This document shows, piece after piece, positions 13,238 to 23,525 of a stretch of DNA of 64,000 nt. Source of the DNA: Leucogyrophana mollusca (lineage: Eukaryota > Basidiomycota > Agaricomycetes > Boletales); NCBI GenBank assembly GCA_021014945.1, contig MU266369.1, positions 62,001-126,000 on the forward strand, read 5' to 3'. Both the position numbers and the translations under genes were made by a program. Under the pieces are notes generated by a model. The model saw only the letters and a program-made list of their open reading frames with translations. It was not told the DNA's origin and searched no databases. Every line of letters begins with the position of its first letter. Within the stretch, counting starts at the first letter, position 1.

Positions 13238-15317
13238 CTATAGCTCAAGCATACGGTCGTCCATAAGAGGGAGAGGCCAGCGTTGACCACTTGGTGCTGT
13301 GGGCACGGAAGGTGAGCCTGGAGACCACACTCAATCAATGAAACCAACTCACTCTCATGTGGGGCTTTGGCAATGTCGATGACATGTATAGCAGTGTCAT
13401 TCGGTTTCGCGAAGAATATGCGACCAATACTCTCGTCCCACGCTATTGCCATGACCCCCTCCCCAAGGAAGCCTCGCAAGGCGGAAGACAATTGAATTTT
13501 AGCAGTGGTCTTGCTACGAGGTTCGTGCACCCTTCGGCAAATGCTCATCAGCATTTCTCTTCTGTCGCTTTCAGCACTGGTCATAGCTGATGAATAGCTA
13601 AAAAGAGCCTGTAGCGGGGGCGATTCGGTGCGATCTTTGGGAGCGGCGCTGCATATAAGAGCCCGATAAGACCCTGGCAGAACAACCGCTCTGCCGTGAC
13701 CGTTGGTGTGAAATGTGCGTGGCCCTTTGGAAGAACAGTTAGCCAGATCGTAGTGGGGTATTGATGGTTGCCGCAAGTGTTTTGGCGATGTAGGTGGGAT
13801 GGTGAGAAGGCAGAGATCCCGGCCTCGACCCTTCCGGTAAAATATGTTAATTGGTGGAGGGAGTATAGATGAGGACCCGGCGCAATCGCGAGTCGGGAAA
13901 ACGGAGGGGTCATTTATCTGCACGTCCTCGACATCATTCACCAAACAGTAGGTGAGGCTGTCCGGATAACACTCCACAGATCTGGAATCTCCGGGATCTG
14001 GTAATGAAAACATAGCCAGGGTAAATGGGCCCCTAGGTGCGAGGGGAGGAGCGCCTGGAGGAATGGGATCCTCGTCTAGTGGGAGTTGGTTGATGGAACG
14101 GATGACAAGCACTTGCTTTTGCCCAGGGAGCAGTCGGAAGCTGCAGATGGCGTGTTCCTGAGGACAGAAAACAGTGAGTTTGCTACGAGGTTGATACCTG
14201 ATTTAACGGAGCGTACGTCATCGGAATATGGATGCTGACGTGCGCATATCAACGTCGAAATATACCCCCTGCCGGTCAACTCCTTGAAGACGATTGTATC
14301 GGGTTCTTTTGCCACGGCCATGTTCGGGATTCCGTCGATTTCAGCCAAGTCAACGAGCCCGAGTTCAGTAGAGCTGCGCAAGACGGACAAAAGGCGGAAT
14401 GGCGGGGGTTGGGAGCTCGCAAACTGGAAGAATTCCACAGATCCGGGAGGATGCCGTGGATCAGCCAACGCATCCAAAGCGTCTAGTGACACGTTTAAAC
14501 ACGTGCACACGTATTGCAGAGGTACGGGTGAATCGATACGATGCCTAGGATTATTCCATACGGGATTATACATGGATGGGTCAAAGCTACACTTCCGATC
14601 AGCGATAATAACAAGAAGAAGTGACTGATATGCCCACTTTGTTTGTCCTTTGTAGCTATGAGATATTTTGCGGCGAACATAGGCGATGGCTATGCTCGGA
14701 ACTCCTTCGATGGTCATATACTTGGCTCTTAGGTTATAGGCCTTTTGTTTGACAGGGGTCTCCGCCAAAGGAACGACACCTCCAGTACGATGGTCGAGAA
14801 CAAACACAACCAAGGCGTAGTGTGTTCTAGCCGGATTAGATACAGAAGCCACCAGATATTTACCTCCAGGAAGAACAACCATTGACAGTATCTGTCGGTG
14901 GGCACTGAAGCTCTCTATCACAGACGCGGCTGGGTTTGAAGAAGTCCAGTTCATATCGAGGGTGATGGCCCGAGTTACGAGTCGCTCAGCTTCAAAAGAT
15001 GTCAAGGACCGTGGCGAATATTTCGAGGATGGCGGAAGAGGGGGCGCGTTGGGGCCTATTCGTTGCAGGAATCGCTTCCATATGATGCCTTGGTGAGTGA
15101 GATTGTAGTAGAGTTTGCTGACCTGCAGCGGTGGAGCACAGTAAAATGAAATAAAAAATATGGAAAACAAAGCACGACTTGCCTGGCGCAAAGATAAGAT
15201 GTCCTCTATCATCAAATACGCGAAAATATGATCCACGAGAATATCGTCGGACAGAGTGCTCAAGCACGGTAGTCCATCGAAGAACATCCGCACATCCCAG
15301 GCTCCAGGTATACGCAT
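13238..15317 (-). CDS. F-box protein with long C-terminal beta-propeller-like region
   Basis: Probable substrate receptor of an SCF ubiquitin ligase. The N-terminus carries an F-box (LSDDILVDHIFAYL, EDILSLRQVSKLYYNL, IIWKRFL) completed across an intron at 15123-15182 whose donor is GC (CAG|GCAAGT), with acceptor CTGCAG. The remaining residues contain repeated beta-rich stretches (ILSMVVLPGGKYLVAS, YALVVFVLDHRTGG, GVMAIAWDESIGRIF) seen in a basidiomycete F-box family, with no named motif. A second intron is at 14158-14216. A third, only 35 nt (13318-13352), would bring in the ending GQRWPLPLMDDRMLEL and stop at 13238; without it the frame continues to 13042. The start is uncertain: ATG at 15317 or 15287. 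Confidence 0.78.
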
Positions 15318-15765
15318 AATCACCTGTCACAAAATGTGCGTATGAATCAGAACAACTCGGAGGGAGATGCGAAAGGCGGAAAATCTGGGGTGCTTGGGGA
15401 GGAAGGTCAAGCAAGAAAATATTCAGTTGGTCCATATTTACGATCTACGCGTCTTGTTTTCTATGCGCCAAAGACAGAAAGAATTCTAGCATGACCTTGT
15501 ATTTCGATATTATCGTTCTCTCTACGACTCTTAGCAACGCCGTCGTGTGGGGAGGAAGTACAACAGTTTTTCCAGCCTTGTGCAATGCGTCGCTCGACGC
15601 CAAAGAACAACACCTTCCTAATGAAGGTCGTGACACATGAATTGGCGTCACTGTCACACGTCACTTAACAGGTTTCATTCTTGTCGACTGCGAGTGGCTC
15701 GGGCTTAAGTTACAGTTACATATAACAATTCTGCTATCCATCCAGCAATTGAAGCTCTCGTGATT
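15318..15765. other. intergenic, F-box to quinone oxidoreductase
   Basis: About 450 bp with the F-box promoter and the 3' UTR of the oxidoreductase. Nothing else recognised. Confidence 0.45.
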
Positions 15766-17129
15766 CTAATCGGATACCTTGACCACCAGTTTCCCTGTGG
15801 TCTTCCCCCCCGTAAGGTCTTTCTGCGCCTGCTGGACACCCTCGGCAGTGAAGGGGTATTCCTTGAAGACTTGCGTTCTCAGCGTTCCGTTGGACAATAG
15901 TCCAAACAACTCGTTCGAGTAGTGGAGGACTTCGCTGGGAGTAAAGGCATAGTTGTTCATCCTGATAATGCGCGGTGATTAAATGCATGATATCCCAGAA
16001 GTATAATGATCATACGTGGGTCGCAGCAGTTTGACATTTTTCTGCACCAGTTTCAATGGTGGGAAAGGTGGGACAGCGCCGGAGGCATTGCCGACTGACA
16101 CGAGGGTTCCCTTACGTCTGATCATCTCGAAGTTTGCGTCGAAGCTGCAGAAGAGAATGGTCAATCAGGATACTCGAGCTTCACCTACGCCACTCACGTG
16201 TCCTTCCCGACACCATCAAATATCGCGTGGACTCCCTCTCCATTCGTAATCTCCAACACTCTCGCAACGGTATTCTCATTCTTGTACAAGATGACGTGAT
16301 CGGCCCCATTGGCTTTTGCCAGCTCTGCCTTCTCAGGTGTCGAAGTAGTACCGATCACTGTTGCGCCCCGGGATTTGGCGAGTTGAGCGAAAAGCAGCCC
16401 AAGGCCACCCGCGACGGTGTGAATGAGGATGATATCGCCCTTCTGGACGTTATAAGCCTCTTCCATGAACGATATCGCAGTCACACCCTGGACGAGCGCG
16501 GACACCGCTGTGAGGGTAGAAACAGAGTCTGGAATGGGGTATACTGTCTTCCAAGGCACAGAGATGTACTCCGCATGGGTGCTCAAGAAGTCCTGTAAGG
16601 ATGGCGTAAGCTGTCGAATACCCTGGCTTCCTACCTATATCAGAAGGCGTACCACTGCAACTCTAGATCCTTCCTTGTAGCCTCGCTTTTGATAATCTGG
16701 GTTGTTCAAGACTGCCTCATCTGTGGGCAAGCTAACAATGGTACCAGCTGTCTCCTTCCCAATTACAAAGGGGAATGAGGCGACGGGGTAAACCCCTTGT
16801 CTATCATGAATGCTGAGTATGCATATCTCTGTAGTGTGTGGTCAGATCACCTGTAGTAAGTATCGATGAAGTTAACACCGAGATATTGCACCTGAGAAGG
16901 TAACGGTGAGGATCTGGGTGCAGGACTGATGTACATCAAAGATGAGACATGCCTTTACGAGAAGGTGACCTGGATCGACCTTTGGGAAGGGGATCGAAGT
17001 CTTTTCGAGCACTTCAAATCCACCAGTCTTGGATATGGTAATGGCCTGGATTGTAGACGGGTACGACATCCTTGTAGCTGTCGTTGAGAACTGCCGCGTA
17101 AGTGAACGAAGTCGATGGGTGAAAGGCAT
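15766..17129 (-). CDS. ZTA1: NADPH:quinone oxidoreductase (zeta-crystallin/Zta1 type)
   Basis: A zinc-free medium-chain dehydrogenase/reductase that reduces quinones with NADPH. The exons read: IQAITISKTGGFEVLE...HLLVK, VQYLGVNFIDTYY, QGVYPVASFPFVIGKETAGT, STHAEYISVPWKTVYPIP, ILIHTVAGGLGLLFAQLAK (nucleotide-binding motif), VIGTTSTPEKAELA, IFDGVGKDTF, MIRRKGTLVSVGNASG and the end TTGKLVVKVSD. The first intron (16892-16952) has a GC donor (AAG|GCATGT). The first ATG (17129) gives an Arg/Ser/Thr-rich presequence like a mitochondrial targeting signal; a second Met at 17069 (MSYPSTIQ) gives a cytosolic form. A TATA-like run ends only a few bases before the first ATG, which favours use of the second. 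Confidence 0.9.
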
Positions 17130-17131
17130 AC

Positions 17132-17143
17132 CTATATATATAG
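17132..17143 (-). promoter_or_regulatory. TATA-like element of the quinone oxidoreductase
   Basis: CTATATATATAG lies 3-14 bp upstream of the first ATG and about 65 bp upstream of the second. A transcript started from it would begin at or after the first ATG, so this site bears on which start codon is used. Confidence 0.45.
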
Positions 17144-17457
17144 TGAGAATGAAAGGAGTTTTCGGTCACGGTGAGATAAACCGGCGATCACGGTCGCGGT
17201 GGGGGAAGACTTGGATTATGATATACGAAGGACCAATTGTCTGCTGACCTTCGGGGTCCGAGGCCTGAGTACATAGCTAATAACGGGATTCCGCCCGAGT
17301 TTATCAAACAAAGCTCGAATAGCAGGCGATAATTATCAGAGGCGCCAAACGCGATGGGGACAAACGTGTAGTAAGGGCTAATCTCTATCGAGTCGTTACG
17401 GCACAGCGAATCAATCACGTCTCTCGCCGATACCAACATCCGTCGTGCAATTGGGCC
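17144..17457. other. intergenic, quinone oxidoreductase to phosphatase
   Basis: About 310 bp: upstream of the oxidoreductase and 3' of the phosphatase. A short open frame on the minus strand (17188-17439) has no recognisable content. Confidence 0.4.
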
Positions 17458-18618
17458 TCATTGCGTCCCTCCTCCCACAAAGGCCTGAATGAGAATTGAG
17501 TAGATTAAGCGGATTTGCTCTTCCCTCTGTACCATACCAGGTCGCTGTTCTCTGAGCGCGTCGATTTCCTGCGCGATGAGATCGTCTCGAAGATCGTTGG
17601 GAAGAGAACCAAGTGGTGATGGCGGAAGTGGTGACGGCGGAGTGGGCGTGGTCAAAAGAGGAGTTGTAGAATTGGAGATTAAATGGTACGCGCGAAGGAG
17701 AGATGATAGCGCAATGAATGATCCCGTGCGTCCAACGCCAGCAGAACAGTTCACCATGATGGGTGGATCGGGATCGCGGTCCGTAGAAGTATCCTTATTG
17801 ACACAATCAACGAGGCGTAGGAAAGAAAGCAGGCTGGCTTCATCCTCTGGTTGTGGAACTCCGTGGTCAGGCCAAGCGCCATACAGCATGTGCGTAAATA
17901 CCACAGGCTCCAGGTGTTGTCCGTTTGGCGACGAGGTGGGCACAACGGAGACTTTGCTTTGTAGGCAGCGTGACGCACCGATAGTGCGACTCTCTAGAAG
18001 GGTAACTTTTAATGGTGGGGCAAAGCAACCAGGCTCGGGCTGTGTCACGATTGATTGACCGGGGACGGAAGGGAAATAGGCATGAGCTTTTTGACGGCCA
18101 CTCTCAAAGTTCTGTGTAAGTTGAACGACAGTGCGTACCCTGCCGGAGGCATTGCCTGATGGTGGATGGATATCTGGAGGTAGTCTGGCCGCTGGTTGTG
18201 CAATGACGCTAAGAAAAGCGTGGGCAGTGGATGGTAGAGGGGCCTGAGTTGCGATCCACAGTTTCCCACCAAACAACTCTCTGACCCAGCTCGCATTGAA
18301 ATACCGCCCCTCGTCTCCTTTGGTGCCCCCAGCACCTCCTACAATGACACGGGTTCGATCGTATGGCGCGATATCACCGTAACGATTGGCGTAATAATGA
18401 TCTGGGTGATATCCAGCGAGTATCGAGTAGTGTGATGTCAGATCGGACGTAGGAGCTACAGATGGCGCTGCTCTGAAAGCGCGCGACGAGTTGGCTTGCT
18501 GGAGTGAGATGTGGCGAGCTTTATCTCTGGCCTGCTCTCGTATACCCAAGGTCTTGTAGGCGTTTCTGATGTCACGATCCCGAAGCCAAAGCGGTAGAGG
18601 TGTCGCAGGGAGATTCAT
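17458..18618 (-). CDS. protein tyrosine phosphatase, HC-to-NC variant
   Basis: Classical-type PTP of 386 aa from one uninterrupted frame. Landmarks in order: YFNASWVREL and WIATQAPLPSTAHAF (pTyr-loop side and Q-A-P motif), VVQLTQNFESG, the WPD loop YGAWPDHGVP (general acid Asp), the P-loop NCSAGVGRTGSF and the Q-loop region MVQREEQIRLIYSIL. The P-loop Cys, Arg and Ser/Thr are intact, but the His that normally precedes the Cys is Asn. That His tunes the Cys pKa, so activity may be reduced or altered; this is inference. The start is MNLPATP at 18618; the frame is open further upstream but has no ATG. It is divergent from the NR2C2AP-like gene, 153 bp away. Confidence 0.9.
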   Translation of the reverse strand: MNLPATPLPLWLRDRDIRNAYKTLGIREQARDKARHISLQQANSSRAFRAAPSVAPTSDLTSHYSILAGYHPDHYYANRYGDIAPYDRTRVIVGGAGGTKGDEGRYFNASWVRELFGGKLWIATQAPLPSTAHAFLSVIAQPAARLPPDIHPPSGNASGRVRTVVQLTQNFESGRQKAHAYFPSVPGQSIVTQPEPGCFAPPLKVTLLESRTIGASRCLQSKVSVVPTSSPNGQHLEPVVFTHMLYGAWPDHGVPQPEDEASLLSFLRLVDCVNKDTSTDRDPDPPIMVNCSAGVGRTGSFIALSSLLRAYHLISNSTTPLLTTPTPPSPLPPSPLGSLPNDLRDDLIAQEIDALREQRPGMVQREEQIRLIYSILIQAFVGGGTQ

Positions 18619-18700
18619 ATTACATGTGAAGGGAAACGCGATGCTTTTAAGATCGAAAGGTAAGGTCCTGTATCTTGCTGATGGTCCAGGTACCACCGGG

Positions 18701-18712
18701 ATATATATATAT
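18701..18712. promoter_or_regulatory. palindromic TATA element between divergent genes
   Basis: An (AT)n run within the 153-bp gap between the phosphatase ATG (18618, minus) and the NR2C2AP-like ATG (18772, plus). It is about 83 bp from one and 60 bp from the other and reads the same on both strands, so it could serve both. Confidence 0.45.
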
Positions 18713-18771
18713 CACGATTATCCCTTGCTGCGATGTGAAGATGTTACTATGTGACTTTTGCTGCTTTCACA

Positions 18772-19334
18772 ATGACAATAACTACTGATTGTCAGTCACT
18801 CATTACTAGCGACACAAGAATAAAGTATGTATGTCTTGTTATACCTGAGCGTCGCCGCTCTTACGGTCGCGAATCAAGGGTCAGCTCAACTCTGGACAAG
18901 TCCGTCGGAAAGAAATGCCTTATCGATGATAATCTGGAGACCTGCTGGACATCGCAGCAGGTGTGATGCGCTGTTTTCGACGTGTACATCCGTATGGCTA
19001 ACACCCTTACACGCAGGGTCTTCCACAGTATATCCAGCTTACTTTTTTGGCCCCAGTGATACCCAAACGCATCGCCATGACATTCCAAGGAGGATTTGTT
19101 GGCACAAAGTGCTCCGTATTCGTATCCAGTGCCCCTGACAGCCCACAGTGGTCGGTTCTGTCACAGCTATATCCGGAGGACGTCAATCGTCGACAGACAT
19201 TCGAACTTCCTCCAGAGAGTAACACCCTATTGGAGAGCGGGGTGCATTGTCTCAAGCTTGTGTTCGAGCAAAGCTCCGACTTCTTTGGGAGGGTAACTCT
19301 GTACGAACTAAAAGTGGAAGGTCGTCACCTTTGA
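18772..19334 (+). CDS. NR2C2AP-like galactose-binding-fold protein
   Basis: Three exons (18772-18824, 18879-18960, 19017-19334) give 150 aa, an exact codon count. The product matches the small animal protein NR2C2AP (TRA16) along its length: VSSTLDKSVGKKCLIDD and ETCWTSQQGLPQYIQLTF, then AMTFQGGFVGTKCSV, LYPEDVNRRQTFELP and LVFEQSSDFFGRVTLYELKV. The fold is the discoidin/F5-8C-type beta-sandwich. The animal protein was described as a nuclear-receptor partner; fungi lack such receptors, so the cellular role here is unknown. The start lies 153 bp from the divergent phosphatase gene. Confidence 0.85.
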
Positions 19335-19675
19335 GACATTCCTGAAATGGATCGAAGCAACCTCTTCATAGCAGTACACGAGGTTCTGTTCAACAGTTCT
19401 GCAGAATTCATTTTGTCGCCACCAGGTCCAGCCATGTGATATTTAGTCTGTACAACGCGAGACCCAAGCAAGGAATACGAAGGGGAGATATTGATACTTG
19501 GTGCCCTTCGGTAAAAAGATGAAAGGCATCGAAAGTCCAAGTCGAAAACAGGACCATCAGGGCATCAGAGATAACCCGTCCACACATGCATAACGTATAA
19601 AGCCCACCACATCCTCGGATCGAATTCTAAAAAGAAAAAACAGTCGGCAGTGAAGCCAGATAACAGAGGAAGTAC
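19335..19675. other. intergenic between convergent genes
   Basis: About 340 bp holding the 3' ends of the NR2C2AP-like and ARMH3-like transcripts. Nothing else seen. Confidence 0.45.
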
Positions 19676-22167
19676 CTACGGTGGATCGTCGATAGCTTGG
19701 ACGTCAGTGAGGCCATGTAGACCATCTTTCTCGATGTCCTTTGCGACCACACGAATGGCCTCCTTGGCGGTCTGCACTCCAGCTGTTGCAATTAGATTCT
19801 CGTAGAATCCAACAACAGAGAATAAGCGGGATAACGCCTTCGTTGTCGAGTCAGAACGGAACGATACTCTTCTATCCGATAGCGCCAGCGGTTGTCCGAG
19901 GGCTTCAAGGAGCAGTTGTTGCTTCCTCAATATGGGCGACGATCGTACAAGTTCATACTAGTAGCTTTGAGCCCGTGCATTTTATCTGAGAAAATTTGAA
20001 ATTGCTCACGATGAACTCGTGTATATGTCGAGGAGTTGGCAGGAAGATCTCAACCTTGCAAAGTATGAAGTCCAAAAGACGAACTGTCTGGCTTGTTGTT
20101 AGACCATCGGCCCAATAGAAGAACCGTTTCTCACCTCTTGTACTAACCGTTCAACCCCCCCAGTTGTGGTCAAGTTGTCCAGTTTGCTCGACAGAAAGCC
20201 AAGTAACCCGAGGATAGCTGACCATAGTTCTGCCCATTCGTACTCTGGGACGCACTTGATCACCTGGCCTCCACAAAAGATTCATTCGGACCTACCAAGA
20301 CGTATTCGTTCTCGCTGCAGGTACCAGATGACACGGTTACATACCCACATACAAGTGCTTGATTAGATCTATACATCAGCCAGGTGACATGGAAAACCAT
20401 TATAGGACATACGTGTACGTGTGTACCTCTAGCCGCTTGTGAAGGTTGTGCCGCAACCATAGAACGCAGCAATCCAGCAATGCACATATAGGTGGACGTG
20501 AGGATGAGGGTATTGGTAGCACGGGAAGCCTCTATCGTTCGTTGTGAGTAAATTCCAGGATGAGAATGGAAATGAAGTTCCTACCTGGCGACAAATCCTG
20601 ATACCCTCTCTGGAAGGCTGGCACAACGATTTCATAACGAGAGTGTTCTCAGCCATGACCAACAATATGCTCATGGATAAATTGGCGTATGCTATGGCAC
20701 GAGGAGAAGAGGAAGAGGACGCATGGGTCATCAAGTAAGATGATAATGTGAGAATGGTGAACGGAAGCGGAGGTAGACGTCCGTTCTGCGTCTTTTCTTC
20801 AGTATGAGATATCGATTCCACAAGCACTTGGGGGAAGAGCTGATTGAAAAAAAGGAACTCGAAGATAGGAAGGATGGCTACAGTCGCTTCGATGGGTCTA
20901 GCATGAAATAGGGTCAGAATCGCACGAGAGCTAAAGGAGTACAACGCACTGGTGCTTGAATAGTTCGCGAGGAGGGTCGACTGGCTCTTTGGCTAATGCC
21001 CGATCTGGCCAAAGAGACGTCACCAGAGACCCAAGAGACTTTCCCAAGGTTGGGATGGAGTCATCAGAGATCTCCTGATATGCTCTACACACACATCAGC
21101 CTCTGTAACCTTTCACAATTATGGGTAAGAGCTGACTTTATTGCAGCATCTGCGGCATAGTTGGCCGCCCAGCACATCTTGGTCATCAGGTCAGTATCCT
21201 TGCTGTCTCTGATGCTTTGTAGATAAGGATTCAACCTGGCTGAATCAGACTTGTGGAAATTGGCAAGAATGGACAGTAGTAGCATGGCCTCGAATGAGAA
21301 GCGCTCGGTGTCAGGAGACTTGACCAACTATATCGCGTACGATGCCAGTTAAACAAGCTCCCGGAGATGTAGTCAAAAACTCACCCCTGCTATTGAGGGG
21401 AACAAGTCACGTCGGAGGAGGTATGCGCCGGGACTGAGTTGGTTGATCCCACATGCAAAGATGACAGCAAGCTGAAGCACCTGATGGCGGAGGTTCGCTT
21501 GGGAAATTGAACAACTGTGGTCTGGAGCTCATAGGGACATCATACCTGGTGTAGCCTCGTCCCCCATAACGTCCGCGATCATTGCTACATATGTCTAAAA
21601 ACACGTCAGATACCCGGCGGGAGAGTAACCCGCACGAATAGTTGCCCACCATGAAGACTTGATCACTCTCATTCACTCCACCTGCAAAAATTTCCATGAC
21701 CTCCCATCCAGCAAGGTTCTTCGCCAGTACGCAGCGTACCACGACAGCTAACGTGTCAACGGCGTGAACACGAACGATATTGTCCTCGCAGTCTCGGGCA
21801 TGCGCGACGCAAACGGTGAAAAGTGTGTTGAAGGCGGACTACTAACAGTAAAAGTCTGATAACCAGATATGCTAGCGAGGTGGAGGTTCTAGTCTGACCT
21901 TGTAGGTATGAAGACAATCTTCCTTCCGCAGTGCAGTGAGCATTGACACCAGGAAATCTCGGTCTGGGTCAAGGGAGAGCAAGTCGTGCCAGAATGATTT
22001 CTCATCTTGGTTCGGAGTAATTTGTACTGGAGTCAAACCCTGCAGAAAGCAAGGTATAAAGATACAGAGGTCCCAAGAAACAACACAAACAGCTATACCT
22101 GAAACAACTTATTGATGGTCGAAACGTATTTCGACCCGAACCGCCAGGAGCTCCGGTTGGTGTTCAT
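19676..22167 (-). CDS. ARMH3-like (DUF1741) armadillo-type helical protein
   Basis: Intact copy of a many-exon gene. Animal ARMH3 (C10orf76) works with GBF1/PI4KB at the Golgi; the fungal role is not established. From the start: MNTNRSSWRFGSKYVSTINK, FQGLTPVQITPNQDEKSFW, LDPDRDFLVSMLTALRKEDC, FTVCVAHARDCEDNIVRVHA, RCVLAKNLAGWEVMEIFAGG, AMIADVMGDEATP, ANLRHQVLQLAVIFACGINQ, SFEAMLLLSILANFHKSDSA, LNPYLQSIRD, PRELFKHQPIEATVAILPIF, ILTLSSYLMTHASSSS, RVIWYLQRERIRLEYEW, GFLSSKLDNLT and the end AKEAIRVVAKDIEKDGLHG. All junctions can be read with GT-AG introns. Start ATG at 22167. The 5' part (21550-22167) recurs as a decayed copy at 25602-26159. Confidence 0.85.
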
Positions 22168-23525
22168 CGTTCACAACATTCATCAACCACCCAGGTGTTA
22201 TACGCCGAGACGCTTGTAGAATGTCGACAAGAATATGGTACTTATCAGAAAATAGCCGTACCACGTATAGAACGCTGCATGCACAGCCATCCTGCAAGCT
22301 TACAATTTTGCGTCCATGGTCTGTCTAGTTTATGCCTGCACGCCAGCATCAATCGTTTCCACTATTCAGCTCATGACTCCACCGAAGCCGACTCCCCTTT
22401 CATCTGGTTCAGTCATACTCTGCACGTTCTCGCAATACTCCCATATATACTGGATGTAGCGGTCAGGGGCTGACCACACCAACGGGACATCACCCTCGAA
22501 AAAGACCGCATCGCACCAATAGTGGTCGCCCCATCGCATCGAGTGTGTACCCCCCAATTCGATGTCGTCCACACCTCTTCGTTCCCGAAAATAGGGCGGG
22601 ACCTGCACGGCGCTACCTTAGTCGACCAACTCATTTTGGTGTGCAGGAAAGACGATGGACACGGGGAATGTCAAGGTGAAGCTTTTACCGTCAACCACGA
22701 CGCACTTCGGAGCTGGAATGGTCGGAACTCTTGGACACTTGTTTGAATCGCTCCGTGTGGTTTCAGCGAACTAGCTTCGTGGCTATTTCCCATTATACTG
22801 CTGCAACCAGAGACGCCAATTGATGGACTTTGCGCGACAAATACTTGAAGCATTAACATCAATGCACAATCTTGAAACACTCGTAATGGAGCACATGGAC
22901 GTTGAAGACTCCGGGCTCGTCCGCCGTGGGTTGCGACTCTGGGCCTTCAACAATACTCCCTCCAATTACCCGACATCTTATTCTCCAAGTAATTACCACC
23001 GTGCGGAGGGACATTATGGTTGCATTCATATTTTGGCATGAAAAAAGTGTTTATCAAGTCACTGTAACAAAGCGTTCATGGCCGTCATGATAAATCCTGA
23101 CTACGGAACCGAGCGCGACTCTGCCTGTCCCGTTTACAATTACAGGACATCGAAATCGTTGATTCCCTCGACTTTGGCCAAACCCTCGGCCCATAGAAAG
23201 CCGACTTTCCCGATGCAACCTCCTCCACAGATATATCTTGGAACGGAAGGTGTAACCGGGAATTCTAATTGAAGGACGCCGTTGACCCTGGTTGTTTTGT
23301 CGAGGCTGGCTAATAGTGGTGTACGATAAATGGGTTGCCCGACTGTGTTCGCTTTCGACTGACAGAGTCACTTTTGGCGGTACACCATCCTTTTCATGGC
23401 TGGCTGTTTGGTAGCGTGGGCTCCCTATCACAGAGCATCTGGACGTATGCGGAGATGTGGAATAGGAGTACGTGATTCAATAATTTAGCTACGAAACATG
23501 CGAGGGGAAAGCTGTATCTAACTTG
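22168..23525. other. duplicated spacer with gene remnants
   Basis: Between the ARMH3-like start and the 3' end of DUF6593 copy A. It holds the ARMH3 promoter, the last codons of a lost Rsc9-like copy (22325-22372), a deletion scar at about 22372-22381, and about 1.1 kb similar to 28490-29300. A segment near 22820-22915 (plus strand) reads ILEALTSMHNLETLVMEHM, which looks like decayed protein-coding sequence but has no intact frame. No mobile-element ends were seen. Confidence 0.55.
22325..22372 (-). pseudogene. 3' remnant of a lost Rsc9-like gene copy
   Basis: Matches the last codons and stop of the Rsc9-like gene (26325-26376), with a one-base deletion near 22338. Similarity stops at 22372, and the next recognisable unit-2 match is upstream of that gene. 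So the whole body of the gene was deleted from this copy. Confidence 0.75.
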
